Shown in pieces: positions 41,236 through 50,945 of a stretch of 64,000 bases of DNA. The notes under the pieces are model-generated. The model saw only the letters and a list, made by a program, of their open reading frames with translations, was not told where the DNA came from and did not search any database. Positions within the stretch are counted from its first letter, which is position 1. Each line of letters starts with the position of its first letter. A program made the position numbers and the translations under genes. The stretch comes from Onstottus_B arcticum (GTDB lineage: Bacteria; Acidobacteriota; Blastocatellia; UBA7656), in NCBI GenBank assembly GCA_038040485.1, contig JBBPIE010000008.1, positions 124,001 through 188,000 on the forward strand, given 5' to 3'.

Positions 41236-44028
41236 ATGTCTTACAAAAGGATCGCACTGTCCAGAGCTTTGCTACGTCGGGCTCATTCGCTGACGCTAGC
41301 GCTGATCGTAACCGCGATGGCTATCGCGCCATTCAAGGCAACAACCGACGACGTCTCAACCCAGCTAGTTCAGTCCATTGACCTGTCAGTGGCGTCTGCC
41401 GACATTCAGTTGCTGGGAGCGGGAGACGCCGATCACCTTTCCGGCAACGGAACTGCGAACAGCTTTGCGACATTCCCAAGGTCACACGCATTGGCGGCGG
41501 GTGACATCAACAACGATGGAATCGACGACTTGATACTTGGCGCGCCTGACCTCGACTTTACGCCTCAAGGTGGACCAGTGCGCGCTAACGCTGGAGCGGT
41601 CTACATCCTGTTTGGCAGGACAACATTCGCGTCTCCTACGATTATCGACACGAACACGACCGCGATCAGCCAGCCCGACGTCAAGATTTTTGGCGCTTTG
41701 GCGGACGATAATCTCGGCTTCGCGGTTGCCGCGGGCGATTTGAACGGAGATGGAATTGACGACTTAGCGCTTGGCGCGCCCGGTTTTGATTTGACTGGGG
41801 CCGGCGTGCCGAATCCTCGCAACAACACGGGCGCGGTCTTCATAATCTTCGGGGTCGCTGCCTTCACACCCAAAACGATTGACCTTGCGACGCCCAACGC
41901 CGCTAATGATCAAATCATCGGCGAGCAGGCGGACGACAGATTCGGAAGCGCGCTTTCCATCGGTGAAGCGAACGGCGGAACAAGTACACCGGATCTGTTC
42001 GTCGGCGCTCCCGCAAGTAAAGGTCCTAGTCCCATCGCCCTGCCGCGTAGCAACGGCGGAGGGGCATTCCTGCTTCTAGGCGGAACGGCCCTTGCCAACA
42101 CGCTCACAACGACGAAGGTGATTGATCTCAACGCAACGCCCGCGCCCTTCAGGATCTTCGGGAAAGCTGACAGCCAGCTCGGGAGCTCGCTCGCGATCGG
42201 CGACGTCAACGGCGGGGGTGTTGGCGACCTGATTGTCGGCGCGCCAAAAGCGAACAGACCAGACAATGTCGAAGTCAGCGAGACCGGCGCGACGTTTGGC
42301 GTCTTCGGCGGCGTGAACCTCAACCCGATAGCTCCGGCGACGACAAAGACTTTTGACACAGCCGGTGGTCAACAAAACCTTTCGATATATGGAGAGATAA
42401 GCGGCGATCATCTTGGTGCCTCCATCGCCGTAGGAAACGTGACTAACGAGGGCGGCAGCGACATCGTGATCGGGGCCCCTCAATCAGCGGGACCCGGCGC
42501 CTTTCGCCCGTCCTGCGGACAAGGTTATGTCATAGCCGGAGGAGCGGTTTTAAATCCGGTCGCCCCCGCCACCGAAAAGCGAATCAACATATCGCTCACC
42601 ACTGCGTCGCTCACCGTGGTCGGAGCCGCTGCTGGGGATCGCCTCGGGTCATCAGTTGCCGCCGGCATAGTTAACACCCAAGGGAACACGGACCTGGTGC
42701 CAGACGTCCTGCTGGGAGCGCCGGGCGCTCTTTCAAATCGGGGTTCGGTTCATGTTCTTTTTGGAGGATCGAATCTTTTGATTTTTCCCGGCCGCGAACT
42801 CATCTTGAATCAGGATGACGTTCGCATAACCGGTCAGGCGCAAGGCGATGAGTTTGGCTGGGCCCTCGCGACCGGCGACTTCGACAACAATCTCGGCGGG
42901 GACATTGCTGGGGGCGCCCCGTTTGCGGAGGTGCTGATCGCACAGGGCGCCACCCGAACCGATGCCGGAAGGGTCTACGTTCTGCTTGCTGGAAGCAATA
43001 CCGTTCCGCCTCAAAACCACGCCCCGACGGTTACGTTGACTGCGCCGAACGGCGGAGAAACTCTCGGCGGCGGATCAAACTTTGAGATCAAGTGGAGCGC
43101 GGCCGACTCGGACGGCGACGATACTATCCAGAGTTTTGAAGTAAGGCTGTCAACCGACGGCGGCGCTACGTTCAACACGATCATCGCCTCAAACGTGAGC
43201 GGCGTGGCCCGCACTTTCAACTGGAGTGTTCCGATCGGAGTGAACACGGCGGCGGCTCGCGTGCGAGTCACCGTGACCGACAACGCGGCGGCAACGGCGC
43301 AGGACGATAGCAACGCAAGCTTCACAATAAGCGACACGGGCGTTTTCCTTGTGCTTGCCGCTCCCAACGGAAGCCAGACTTTGAGGTTCGGTCAGGCCTT
43401 CACCATTACCTGGGTGGTCGGGATTGGGTTTGAGGATCAAGTGAAAGGGTTTGACGTCTTCTACACGACTGACAACGGCGCCACGTTCACTCCGATAACC
43501 GTCGTTAATCCGACGCAACCCGCCCTTCCTGCAACTGCTCGAGAGTTGAACTGGACCGTTCCAAGCTTCTGCACATCGACTGCCAAGGTGGTTGTGACCG
43601 CGACCAGCAAAACCAACGCTGTCTCCTCCGACTCGAGCAACTCGAACTTTTCTATCAACGACGTGGGGCCGCAAATCGACAGAAGCGCGATGACCTTCAA
43701 CGGTTCGGCGACTAAGCTAAACTTTCAAATTGTGTCAGACTCGCAGCCTCGATTCCTCGACGGGGTCAAGCTCGAGATCTCCAACGACCAAGCGGGCTCC
43801 CAGTTCTTCGAAGTAAGCAAGGTGAAGGTTAAGGGCAACGGAAGGAAGCTTCAAACCCGCGGCTCGGTTAACGGACAGGATGTCGGAGTGTTTTTCCCTG
43901 ATGCCGCACACAGGGTCCTTCGCTTTACAAACCCGGTCTGCGGAACGACGATCCTCCGCGTCCAGCGCACGGGTGGACAACTTGTAGCCGAAGCCGCGCT
44001 ACAAGACGGCACCCCGATCTGGCAATAG
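41236..44028 (+). CDS. secreted FG-GAP repeat and Ig-like domain protein
   Basis: 930 residues with a signal peptide (LTLALIVTAMAIAPFKA). The N-terminal 560 residues hold about seven FG-GAP (integrin alpha-type) repeats, each with a calcium-loop motif such as GDINNDGIDDL, GDLNGDGIDDL or GDVNGGGVGDL and a following GAVYILFG/GAVFIIFG strand. Two Ig-like domains follow (about 595-700 and 705-805; VTLTAPNGGETLGGGSNFEIKW). A C-terminal 120-residue domain ends the protein. It is probably displayed or released, binding calcium and a ligand. It is divergent from the giant regulator and is a candidate target of it. Confidence 0.88.
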   Translation: MSYKRIALSRALLRRAHSLTLALIVTAMAIAPFKATTDDVSTQLVQSIDLSVASADIQLLGAGDADHLSGNGTANSFATFPRSHALAAGDINNDGIDDLILGAPDLDFTPQGGPVRANAGAVYILFGRTTFASPTIIDTNTTAISQPDVKIFGALADDNLGFAVAAGDLNGDGIDDLALGAPGFDLTGAGVPNPRNNTGAVFIIFGVAAFTPKTIDLATPNAANDQIIGEQADDRFGSALSIGEANGGTSTPDLFVGAPASKGPSPIALPRSNGGGAFLLLGGTALANTLTTTKVIDLNATPAPFRIFGKADSQLGSSLAIGDVNGGGVGDLIVGAPKANRPDNVEVSETGATFGVFGGVNLNPIAPATTKTFDTAGGQQNLSIYGEISGDHLGASIAVGNVTNEGGSDIVIGAPQSAGPGAFRPSCGQGYVIAGGAVLNPVAPATEKRINISLTTASLTVVGAAAGDRLGSSVAAGIVNTQGNTDLVPDVLLGAPGALSNRGSVHVLFGGSNLLIFPGRELILNQDDVRITGQAQGDEFGWALATGDFDNNLGGDIAGGAPFAEVLIAQGATRTDAGRVYVLLAGSNTVPPQNHAPTVTLTAPNGGETLGGGSNFEIKWSAADSDGDDTIQSFEVRLSTDGGATFNTIIASNVSGVARTFNWSVPIGVNTAAARVRVTVTDNAAATAQDDSNASFTISDTGVFLVLAAPNGSQTLRFGQAFTITWVVGIGFEDQVKGFDVFYTTDNGATFTPITVVNPTQPALPATARELNWTVPSFCTSTAKVVVTATSKTNAVSSDSSNSNFSINDVGPQIDRSAMTFNGSATKLNFQIVSDSQPRFLDGVKLEISNDQAGSQFFEVSKVKVKGNGRKLQTRGSVNGQDVGVFFPDAAHRVLRFTNPVCGTTILRVQRTGGQLVAEAALQDGTPIWQ

Positions 44029-44052
44029 GCTCGAGGATACTGTGTCGCAACA

Positions 44053-44079
44053 AAGGGCCGGTCGCAGTGACCGGCCCTT
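44053..44079. terminator. bidirectional stem-loop terminator
   Basis: Perfect 11-bp stem (AAGGGCCGGTC and complement) with loop GCAGT, between the convergent genes ending at 44028 and 44110. T-rich tracts lie on both sides. Confidence 0.75.
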
Positions 44080-44109
44080 CCTTTCAAATCCGGAGATCTC
44101 AAGCTCCAC

Positions 44110-45069
44110 TCATCGCTGCTCGTAGTATCTCATCACGATTCCCTCGCGGCCTATGGCATAGCCTCGATTCTTATGAAACGACACGCCAAACAAGTCGGCC
44201 TGAGTTCCGCTGCTCTGCTCGACCCAGTTGTGCCCGCCATCGTAAGTGCGAATGATGCGCCCGCCATAACCCACCACCCATCCCGTTTTCTTGTCCGTGA
44301 AGCTCACGCCGAACAGCGGCTCGCTAACTTTCAGTGACACTCGTGACCAGGTCGCTCCTCCGTTCTCAGTATCGAGCAGCGTGCCCTTGTCACCTGTGAT
44401 CAGACCCTTTCGATCGTCAACCATGTAAACCCGGTTCAAGTCTTCGGAGACGCCCGACCTCTGCGGATACCAGTTCTTTCCTCCGTCGTTGGTGTGCAGC
44501 ACCAATCCACCCGTTCCCACCGCCCAGCCGCGCTCGCCCTGAAAGCTCAAATGAAACAACTGAGAGTCTGTTCCACTCCGCTGCTCGCGCCAGGACAAGC
44601 CGCTATCGGTCGAAACCAGAATCCGACCGTGATCCCCGACGATGAATCCCCGATTGGGATCCGTGAACAACACCGAATAGAGATCAATCGGCGCGCCGCC
44701 CGCAGAGCCGCCGGCCGGAGAAGAAGCCGTTCTTACAAAGCTGCGGCCGTCGTCCGTGCTTCTGAGGATCGTTCCGTGGTCTCCAACGATCCAGATCTTG
44801 TTGCCCCGCTTGTACACATCATTCAACCCGTCATCGATTCCAACATGACTTTCATTGAAGGTTTCCCCATCATCGTTCGACCGCGCTACGAAGCCGCGAG
44901 CCCCCACTACCCAGATCGTATCGCCGTCGTAGTAGACCGCGTTGACCGGCGCGGCGGCGCCGCTTTGTTTGATCGTTTGCCCTTGCGACCAGCCCTGTTG
45001 AGCAGAGACCGCAGCCGGGGCAATCACCGCAAGGATTAAAGCCAACGCCAACTTGTAACGCTCAATCAT
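44110..45069 (-). CDS. YCF48/BNR-type beta-propeller, secreted
   Basis: From ATG 45069 (overlapping the preceding stop by 8 bp) it has 319 residues: a signal peptide (LALALILAVIAPAAVSAQ) and six or seven YCF48-type repeats of the form WIVGDHGTILRSTDDG, FIVGDHGRILVSTDSG, WAVGTGGLVLHTNDGG. The repeat marks the Ycf48/HCF136-like seven-bladed propeller, in other bacteria a surface-exposed or assembly factor. Overlap with the acyl-CoA ligase gene indicates joint translation, though no functional link is evident. Confidence 0.88.
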   Translation of the reverse strand: MIERYKLALALILAVIAPAAVSAQQGWSQGQTIKQSGAAAPVNAVYYDGDTIWVVGARGFVARSNDDGETFNESHVGIDDGLNDVYKRGNKIWIVGDHGTILRSTDDGRSFVRTASSPAGGSAGGAPIDLYSVLFTDPNRGFIVGDHGRILVSTDSGLSWREQRSGTDSQLFHLSFQGERGWAVGTGGLVLHTNDGGKNWYPQRSGVSEDLNRVYMVDDRKGLITGDKGTLLDTENGGATWSRVSLKVSEPLFGVSFTDKKTGWVVGYGGRIIRTYDGGHNWVEQSSGTQADLFGVSFHKNRGYAIGREGIVMRYYEQR

Positions 45070-46606
45070 TCTGTACTCCACTCAGGTTCGAAGCCGCCCT
45101 GAGTCTGAATCTTTGAATCTTGCCTGTCGCTGTTCGAGGCATCTCGTCGATGAAGTCGATCCGCGACGGCGCCTTATAAGCGGCGAGTCGAGATCTCACG
45201 AACCCAATCAACTCATCTGCCAACCCTTCTTGCTTCTCTGCTCGGATGACCACGTAAGCCCTCGCGGTTGCCAGACCGTCCTGGCCAATTGCAGAAACGA
45301 CTGCCGCTTCTGCAACGGCTTCGTGGGCAAGCAGTGCCGCCTCGACTTCTATCGGCGACACCCACAAGCCCCGCACCTTGAAGCAATCGTCCGAGCGCCC
45401 AACGTGATAAAAGAAACCTTCGGTGTCCAGCCGATAGACGTCGCCCGTTCGCACCCATCCATCCTGAATCGTCTCGCGCGTCAGGTCGGGCCGGTTCCAG
45501 TAGCCGGCGGTTGCGCTCGAACCGCGCACCCACAGGTTCCCAAGTTCACAGTCGGAACCTTGATCATCGACAACGCGCGCAGCATAACCCGGAACCACCG
45601 TTCCGCTCGAACCTGCGCGAGCCTCGCCTTCCCGATTCGAAATAAAAATGTGAAGCATCTCGGTCGAGCCGATGCCGTCCAAGATCGGCAGCCCGACCTC
45701 GCGGTTCCAGTCCTCAAATATCCTGGGAGGCAGCGCCTCGCCTGCCGAAACACAAAGCCGCAGACTCGAAGTGTCTAACTCACCGCCTTTCGCGCGATGC
45801 TCCAACAACGAGAGATACACAGCCGGCACTCCGAAGAAAGCAGTTGGCTTCTGCTCTGCGAAAAGAGCAGCGATCCGCTCCGGAGTCGCGCGCCCCGAGT
45901 CGAGAATAACCGTAGCTCCCGCCGCAAGCGGAAACGACAAACTGTTGCCAAGCCCGTACGCGAAGAAGAGCCGCGATGAGGAATAGACTCGGTCTTTGTT
46001 GGTCAGACCCAAGACGCTCTTGCTATAGCTTTCGACCGTATCTGGGATCGAACCGTGCAGATGCAATACACCTTTAGGCGCGCCCGTGCTGCCGGATGTG
46101 TAAAGCAAAAATGCGGAAGTCTCGCTTTTGGTGGATGCTTCAACAATCCCCGATGGCCCTTCAAGCCCTTCGCCCAACAGACTTCTACTTTCTGTCTCGA
46201 TGACCAGGGTCGCGCTATTCGCAGGCAATCGCGAGTCGTAGGGATCGCCTTTGTTTTGAAGCTCGCTCTCAATGATCAACAGGCGCGCGCCTGAATCAGA
46301 CAAGATGAACGCTACGTCTTCCGCCGGAAGGAATGTGTTGATAGGCACGGCGATCGCACCGAGCTTAGCCGCAGCTAGAAAACAAGCGATGAACTCGGGC
46401 GAGTCAAACAGCAATATCGCGACGCGGTCGCCTTCTGCGACTGCACAGGCCGTAAGCCGCCTGGTCCAATGGTCTGTTTCGCCTCGCAAGTCGCGATAGC
46501 TGATCCGCCTTCCACGAAACTCAAAAGCGGTTCTGCTCCCGATCTCAGCGAGTTTGTCGTCTCCAAGGAAGTAATCAAACAGGTTGAAGGAAGAGTCGGG
46601 GATCAT
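45062..46606 (-). CDS. benzoate-CoA-ligase-like acyl-CoA synthetase
   Basis: A 514-residue adenylate-forming enzyme: P-loop YTSGSTGAPKG at about 169-179, the aromatic acid ligase signature FFAYGLGNSLSFPLAAGA, PTAFFGVPAVYLSLLEH, the D/R hinge GWVRTGDVY and catalytic Lys in TATGKIQRF near 500. It resembles the benzoate/4-hydroxybenzoate-CoA ligase branch. It activates a carboxylic acid with ATP and CoA. It is orphan here, but GCDH (16889) would act downstream of benzoyl-CoA, and FadN/FadA share later steps. The benzoate assignment is inference. Confidence 0.85.
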   Translation of the reverse strand: MIPDSSFNLFDYFLGDDKLAEIGSRTAFEFRGRRISYRDLRGETDHWTRRLTACAVAEGDRVAILLFDSPEFIACFLAAAKLGAIAVPINTFLPAEDVAFILSDSGARLLIIESELQNKGDPYDSRLPANSATLVIETESRSLLGEGLEGPSGIVEASTKSETSAFLLYTSGSTGAPKGVLHLHGSIPDTVESYSKSVLGLTNKDRVYSSSRLFFAYGLGNSLSFPLAAGATVILDSGRATPERIAALFAEQKPTAFFGVPAVYLSLLEHRAKGGELDTSSLRLCVSAGEALPPRIFEDWNREVGLPILDGIGSTEMLHIFISNREGEARAGSSGTVVPGYAARVVDDQGSDCELGNLWVRGSSATAGYWNRPDLTRETIQDGWVRTGDVYRLDTEGFFYHVGRSDDCFKVRGLWVSPIEVEAALLAHEAVAEAAVVSAIGQDGLATARAYVVIRAEKQEGLADELIGFVRSRLAAYKAPSRIDFIDEMPRTATGKIQRFRLRAASNLSGVQND

Positions 46607-46660
46607 CGCGGGCGATTATACGAGTCGAGCGGGAATCGCTACAAGACGGCTCGCCTGTCA

Positions 46661-46730
46661 ACGGCGGAGACGCAGGGAAGCGGAGAAGCTCTGCGCAAAC
46701 CTCTGCGTCTCAGCGACTCCGCGGTTAAAG
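46661..46730. repeat. degenerate palindromic repeat (CTCTGCGTCTC family)
   Basis: Left arm GGCGGAGACGCAGG... and right arm CTCTGCGTCTCAGCGACTCCGCGG. The right arm is close to the 30-bp arm of the element at 9034-9132. Confidence 0.65.
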
Positions 46731-46749
46731 AAGCTTGGGTCGCGGAACA

Positions 46750-47694
46750 TCAAGGCAAACGATAGACGTCTCGGCCATCTTTTCGCTCAGTCGCAAGCTT
46801 ACTCTCCGCCACCGCGTAGTCGAGATGCGCGACTGTCTCCGAAAGCGCGAGGAAGCGATGGTAACCCTTGGCTTGCGGGAACAACAGACTTGAAGCCTCC
46901 CACGCAGTCGTCCCTTCTCGAGGCAGCAAGCCTATCAACTTGGATTGCCTCATCTGCGTGAAACGAAACAGGCGGTGGAAATGCTCGTCGTAGTCGGTCA
47001 CATCGTCGCCGTGGCCGCCCTTCAACACTGTTGGGGCAAGCGAGCGAATCCGCGCCAACGAGACGAGGTACTCGCCCAAAGACTGGAACCTTCGAGTGTC
47101 ATCAACGGGATCAGGACTGAGCACCGGGTTCGGCGTGATGTTCTTGAGCACCGTGTCCGATGCAAACATTGTCCGGTTGCTCGTCCTGACCAAACAGATC
47201 GAGCCCGGCGTGTGGCCCGGCGTGTGAACGACAGTCAGACTCTCATGCTCGAACAGAATCTCGTCCTCATCCTTTAACGTCTCGACTTGTTCGAGCGGAT
47301 ACGCGAACCCTTGGAACTTTTCGTAGCCCGCTTCCATCCTCTCGATGCCTTCGGACGGAACGCCGGCCTGCGCCAGCAACTCACGATAGGCCCGATAGTT
47401 CGTACTAGCCGAAACCGCCGGCGCATCCCACTCGTGGATGTGAACCGATGCCCCTGACTCTTCGACCACGACTCGCGCCAATCCGTAATGGTCGGCATGA
47501 GCGTGCGAGATGATTATTCGCTTGATGTCTGAAAACTTGTGCCCGAGACTCGCGAGGCCCGCACGCAACGCCTCGAGCGAGCCTTCGTGTCGCGGTCCGA
47601 CGTCTATCAAGGTCAACGGATCTTCTTCGATCAGGTAGACGTTAACCGGCCCGACGTAGAAAGGAGTCGGCACAATGATGCGGTGAACCTTCAT
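46750..47694 (-). CDS. MBL-fold hydrolase (LACTB2-like)
   Basis: The ATG at 47694 gives 314 residues; a longer reading to 47769 would translate the palindromic repeat. Features: IISHAHADHYG (HxHxDH), LTVVHTPGHTPGS, MFASDTVLK with the metal Asp, and GGHGD. The layout with a helical C-terminal extension (about 215-314) resembles LACTB2/lactamase-like endoribonuclease or thioesterase-like proteins. Substrate unknown. It follows fadE across a short palindromic repeat, so may belong to the fatty-acid operon. Confidence 0.85.
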   Translation of the reverse strand: MKVHRIIVPTPFYVGPVNVYLIEEDPLTLIDVGPRHEGSLEALRAGLASLGHKFSDIKRIIISHAHADHYGLARVVVEESGASVHIHEWDAPAVSASTNYRAYRELLAQAGVPSEGIERMEAGYEKFQGFAYPLEQVETLKDEDEILFEHESLTVVHTPGHTPGSICLVRTSNRTMFASDTVLKNITPNPVLSPDPVDDTRRFQSLGEYLVSLARIRSLAPTVLKGGHGDDVTDYDEHFHRLFRFTQMRQSKLIGLLPREGTTAWEASSLLFPQAKGYHRFLALSETVAHLDYAVAESKLATERKDGRDVYRLP

Positions 47695-47696
47695 CT

Positions 47697-47775
47697 TAAG
47701 AATTGCAGATTGCGGATTGCGTAGTCGACGAGCGGATCGAATCCGCAATCGCCAATCCGCAATCCGCAATTCTTA
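47697..47775. repeat. palindromic repeat (GAATTGCGGATTGCGG family)
   Basis: Left arm TAAGAATTGCAGATTGCGGA at 47697-47716. The right arm, ending at 47775, is the near-complement (TAAGAATTGCGGATTGCGG on the minus strand). The right end supplies the TAA stop codon of fadE at 47773-47775. Confidence 0.8.
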
Positions 47776-49557
47776 CAGGTTGTATCTTCCGGCTTCGGTG
47801 ATCGACTCGGCGATTCTGCGGCGCGCGGCAACTGTGTTCACCGGCGTGAACTTCATAAACCGCCGGAGCATCGCAAGCATCGTCCGCAACTCGTCGCCTT
47901 CGGCCATCGCCGCAAGCGCGTGTTTGGCGTTGCGCTCGACGCGCTCGATCGCGTCGCTCGCGAAGACTCGCGCAGCGTCAATCTGCAGAGCGCAATTAGC
48001 CTCGCCCTTTGACGCCGCAAGTTTCTCGGTGCGCAGCATCGCGCTTTCCATCGCGAACACATCCATGATCATGTCGCTCGCCGCTGCAAGCACTTCCTGC
48101 TCTTGAGACGCCTTGTCTCTGTACTTCAACGCCGCTGAACCGAGCACAGCAACGACGGCTTTCTTGCAGCTCGCCAACGCGGCGCGCTCTGAAGCAAACA
48201 AGTTCTCCGGAGCTTCCTCCGGCATCGAAGGCGAGAGCAACTCGTCCTGCAGTTTCTTCGCTGCTGCAAACAATGCGTTCTCACCTTTGGCAGCGCGACG
48301 CAGGAACTGACCCGCGATGATCAGCCGATTGATTTCGTTGGTGCCCTCGTAGATTCGAGAAATCCTCGCGTCGCGATACGCGCGCTCGACCGGGTAGTCG
48401 CTCGAGTAGCCGTTCCCGCCGAAGACCTGCACCGCTTCGTCGCAAGCATACGACAAATACTCGCTTCCGATGACCTTGATGATCGAGCACTCGACCGCGT
48501 AATCCTCGATCGCCTTCAAAGCTTCCTTCGGGACGTTGCGATCAACCGACGACAGCGCTTCTTCGATCATTCCCACGGTCCTGTAAATCATGCACTCGCC
48601 GACATAAGCTCGAATCGCCATCTCGGCGAGCTTGTGTTTGATCAAACCAAACGAAGCGATCGGCACGCCGAACTGATGTCGTTGCTTGGCGTACTCGGTC
48701 GCGATGCCTGTCAGCCGCTTCGCGCCCGCGATCGAGCTGACGCCGAGCTTCAACCGGCCGATGTTGAGAATGTTGAAAGCGATGTGGTGACCCTTGCCGA
48801 TCTCACCCAACAGGTTCTCAGCCGGCACCACCGCATCCTCGAGATTCACCGCGCAAGTCGATGAGCCGTTCAGTCCCATCTTGTGCTCTTCCTTAGCGAT
48901 CGACACGCCCGGGAAGGTTCGCTCGACGATAAAGCCAGTGAACTTGTCGCCGTCAACCTTCGCGAAGACGATAAACACGTCCGCGAAGCCCGCGTTGGTG
49001 ATCCACATCTTCTGGCCGTTGAGGATGTAGTGCTTGCCGTCTTCATTGAGCTTCGCGGTCGTCTTCGCTGCAAGCGCGTCCGAGCCCGAGCCCGATTCGG
49101 TCAGCGCATAAGCACCGATCCATTCGCCCGTCGCGAGCTTGGGCAAGTACTTCTTCTTCTGCTCGTCATTGCCGAAGTAGACGATCGGCAGCGTGCCTAT
49201 CGTTGTGTGCGCGCCTACCGTGCCCGAGAATGAAGCCTGGCCCGAGAGGTTCTCTGAGCCCATCAGCGAGCTGAGCAAATCAAGCCCTGCGCCGCCGTAT
49301 TGCTCGGGTATGTCGATCGACAAAAGCCCAAGCTCGCCGGCCTTTCTCATCAGGCTTCGGTGGACTTCATAAGACTTCTTTTCGATTTCAGCATCGAGCG
49401 GGATTACTTCTTTCTGCGAAAACTCAGCCGCCGTCTGCGCGATCATTCGCTGCTCGTCGTTGGTGTCTTCGGGTGTGAACACGTCTTCCGGACGGTGGTC
49501 TTCGAGTATGAAGCTCCCGCCCTTCACGATCTTCCTCGTTTCGATAACACTAGCCAT
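47773..49557 (-). CDS. fadE: acyl-CoA dehydrogenase, FadE (fadN operon type)
   Basis: The ATG at 49557 (AAGGAG 7 bases upstream) gives 594 residues. The N-terminal dehydrogenase domain has YALTESGSGSDA, NGQKMWITN, and IYEGTNEINRL with the catalytic Glu. The C-terminal 170-residue helical extension is typical of the Bacillus FadE/VLCAD-like group. It oxidises acyl-CoA to enoyl-CoA with FAD. Gene order FadN, FadA, FadE on one strand is that of the B. subtilis fadNAE operon. It is separated from fadA by a 200-bp nested palindrome. Confidence 0.9.
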   Translation of the reverse strand: MASVIETRKIVKGGSFILEDHRPEDVFTPEDTNDEQRMIAQTAAEFSQKEVIPLDAEIEKKSYEVHRSLMRKAGELGLLSIDIPEQYGGAGLDLLSSLMGSENLSGQASFSGTVGAHTTIGTLPIVYFGNDEQKKKYLPKLATGEWIGAYALTESGSGSDALAAKTTAKLNEDGKHYILNGQKMWITNAGFADVFIVFAKVDGDKFTGFIVERTFPGVSIAKEEHKMGLNGSSTCAVNLEDAVVPAENLLGEIGKGHHIAFNILNIGRLKLGVSSIAGAKRLTGIATEYAKQRHQFGVPIASFGLIKHKLAEMAIRAYVGECMIYRTVGMIEEALSSVDRNVPKEALKAIEDYAVECSIIKVIGSEYLSYACDEAVQVFGGNGYSSDYPVERAYRDARISRIYEGTNEINRLIIAGQFLRRAAKGENALFAAAKKLQDELLSPSMPEEAPENLFASERAALASCKKAVVAVLGSAALKYRDKASQEQEVLAAASDMIMDVFAMESAMLRTEKLAASKGEANCALQIDAARVFASDAIERVERNAKHALAAMAEGDELRTMLAMLRRFMKFTPVNTVAARRRIAESITEAGRYNL

Positions 49558-49566
49558 TGGCGTCTC

Positions 49567-49767
49567 CTTGTAGGGGTGGCCCTCCGTGGCCACCCCAGAT
49601 TTCGATATCGAACTGCTATTGAGGAGGAATGAACCACAAAGGCACAAAGACACAAAGAAAAGAAGGCCGGACCTCTTTCTTGGTGGCTTTGTGTCTTTGT
49701 GGTTGAAGATTCATTTGTTCCTGGCGAGCCTCAATCTGGGGTGGCCACGGAGGGCCACCCCTACAAG
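49567..49767. repeat. nested palindrome with 34-bp perfect terminal inverted repeats
   Basis: The terminal arms 49567-49600 and 49734-49767 are exact reverse complements and each arm is itself near-palindromic. Inside, ACCACAAAGGCACAAAGACA and its near-complement TTGTGTCTTTGTGGTT form a second inverted pair, related to the 5545-5621 repeat. The element fills the whole fadA-fadE gap. Its right-strand end contributes the AAG of the fadE ribosome site AAGGAG. Confidence 0.9.
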
Positions 49768-49769
49768 CT

Positions 49770-50945
49770 TCATAAGAGTTCAAAAATACCAGCGGCGCCC
49801 ATCCCGCCGCCGACGCACATCGTCACCATGCCGTAGCGCGCATTGCGCCTTCGCATCTCGCTGAGAATTGTCGCCGTGAGCTTCGCGCCGGTGCAGCCAA
49901 GCGGATGCCCGAGCGCGATCGCTCCTCCGTTCACGTTCACCTTGTCCTGATCGATGCCAAGCTCCTTGATAACCGACAAAGCTTGAGCCGCGAATGCTTC
50001 GTTCAGCTCGATCAGGTCGATGTCTTCGAGCTTCAAGCCCGCTATCTTGAGCGCCTTCGGAATCGCGTAGACCGGACCGATGCCCATAAAGTCCGGCGAC
50101 ACACCCGCAGTCGCGTACGCAACAAAACGAGCCAGCGGCTTCAAGCCAAGTTCCTTCGCGCGATCCGAAGACATCACAACCGCCGCGGCTCCGCCGTCCG
50201 ACATCTGCGATGAGTTGCCGGCAGTCACCGAGCCGCGAGCATGAAACGCCGGCCGCAACTTTCCAAGCGCTTCCATCGAAGTGTCGGCGCGTGGGCCCTC
50301 GTCGGTATCGAACACGGTTTCTTTGACTGAGCGCTTCCCTTTCGAGTCCAGCTCGATGGTCTTGACCTGTAGCGGCACGACTTCGTCTTTGAACCGGCCA
50401 GCCGAAATCGCGTCTGCCGCTTTCTGATGGCTTCGAAGCGAAAACGCGTCCGCTTCTTCGCGCGAGATCGAATACTCCTTCGCGAGGTTCTCGGCAGTGA
50501 GTCCCATGTTCAGATAGAAGTCGGGCCACTGATCGACGAGCGTCGGGTTTGGCCTGATGGTGTGGCCGCCCATCGGTATCAAGCTCATCGTTTCGGTTCC
50601 GCCTGCGACGATGCAATCCGACCATCCGCACATCACTCGTTCGGCTGCAAACGCGATCGCCTGGAGCCCCGAAGAGCAAAAGCGATTGATCGTCACTGCC
50701 GAAGCTTCTTTCGGAATACCCGCAAGCCAGGCAGCTTGTCGAGCTACGTTCATTCCCGACTCGGCTTCGGGGTTTGCGCAACCGACGATCACGTCTTCGA
50801 CTATTGCGGGATCAATCGGCGCGCGCTCCATCGCGGCTTTCATCGCGGCCGCGGCCATGTCATCGGGTCTTGTGTCTTTGAGAGTTCCGCGCGGCGCTTT
50901 GCCGACGGCGGTTCGTACTGCTGAAACTATCACTGCGTCTTTCAT
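49770..50945 (-). CDS. fadA: acetyl-CoA acyltransferase (thiolase), FadA
   Basis: 391 residues of the degradative thiolase family: nucleophile Cys90 in NRFCSSGLQ, GGTETMSL, NEAFAAQAL, GGAIALGHPLGCTGA with the His, and the second Cys in MCVGGGMGAAGIFE. It cleaves 3-ketoacyl-CoA with CoA to give acetyl-CoA, the last step after FadE and FadN. Length and all three signatures are normal. It stops 2 bp before the palindrome that separates it from fadE. Confidence 0.93.
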   Translation of the reverse strand: MKDAVIVSAVRTAVGKAPRGTLKDTRPDDMAAAAMKAAMERAPIDPAIVEDVIVGCANPEAESGMNVARQAAWLAGIPKEASAVTINRFCSSGLQAIAFAAERVMCGWSDCIVAGGTETMSLIPMGGHTIRPNPTLVDQWPDFYLNMGLTAENLAKEYSISREEADAFSLRSHQKAADAISAGRFKDEVVPLQVKTIELDSKGKRSVKETVFDTDEGPRADTSMEALGKLRPAFHARGSVTAGNSSQMSDGGAAAVVMSSDRAKELGLKPLARFVAYATAGVSPDFMGIGPVYAIPKALKIAGLKLEDIDLIELNEAFAAQALSVIKELGIDQDKVNVNGGAIALGHPLGCTGAKLTATILSEMRRRNARYGMVTMCVGGGMGAAGIFELL

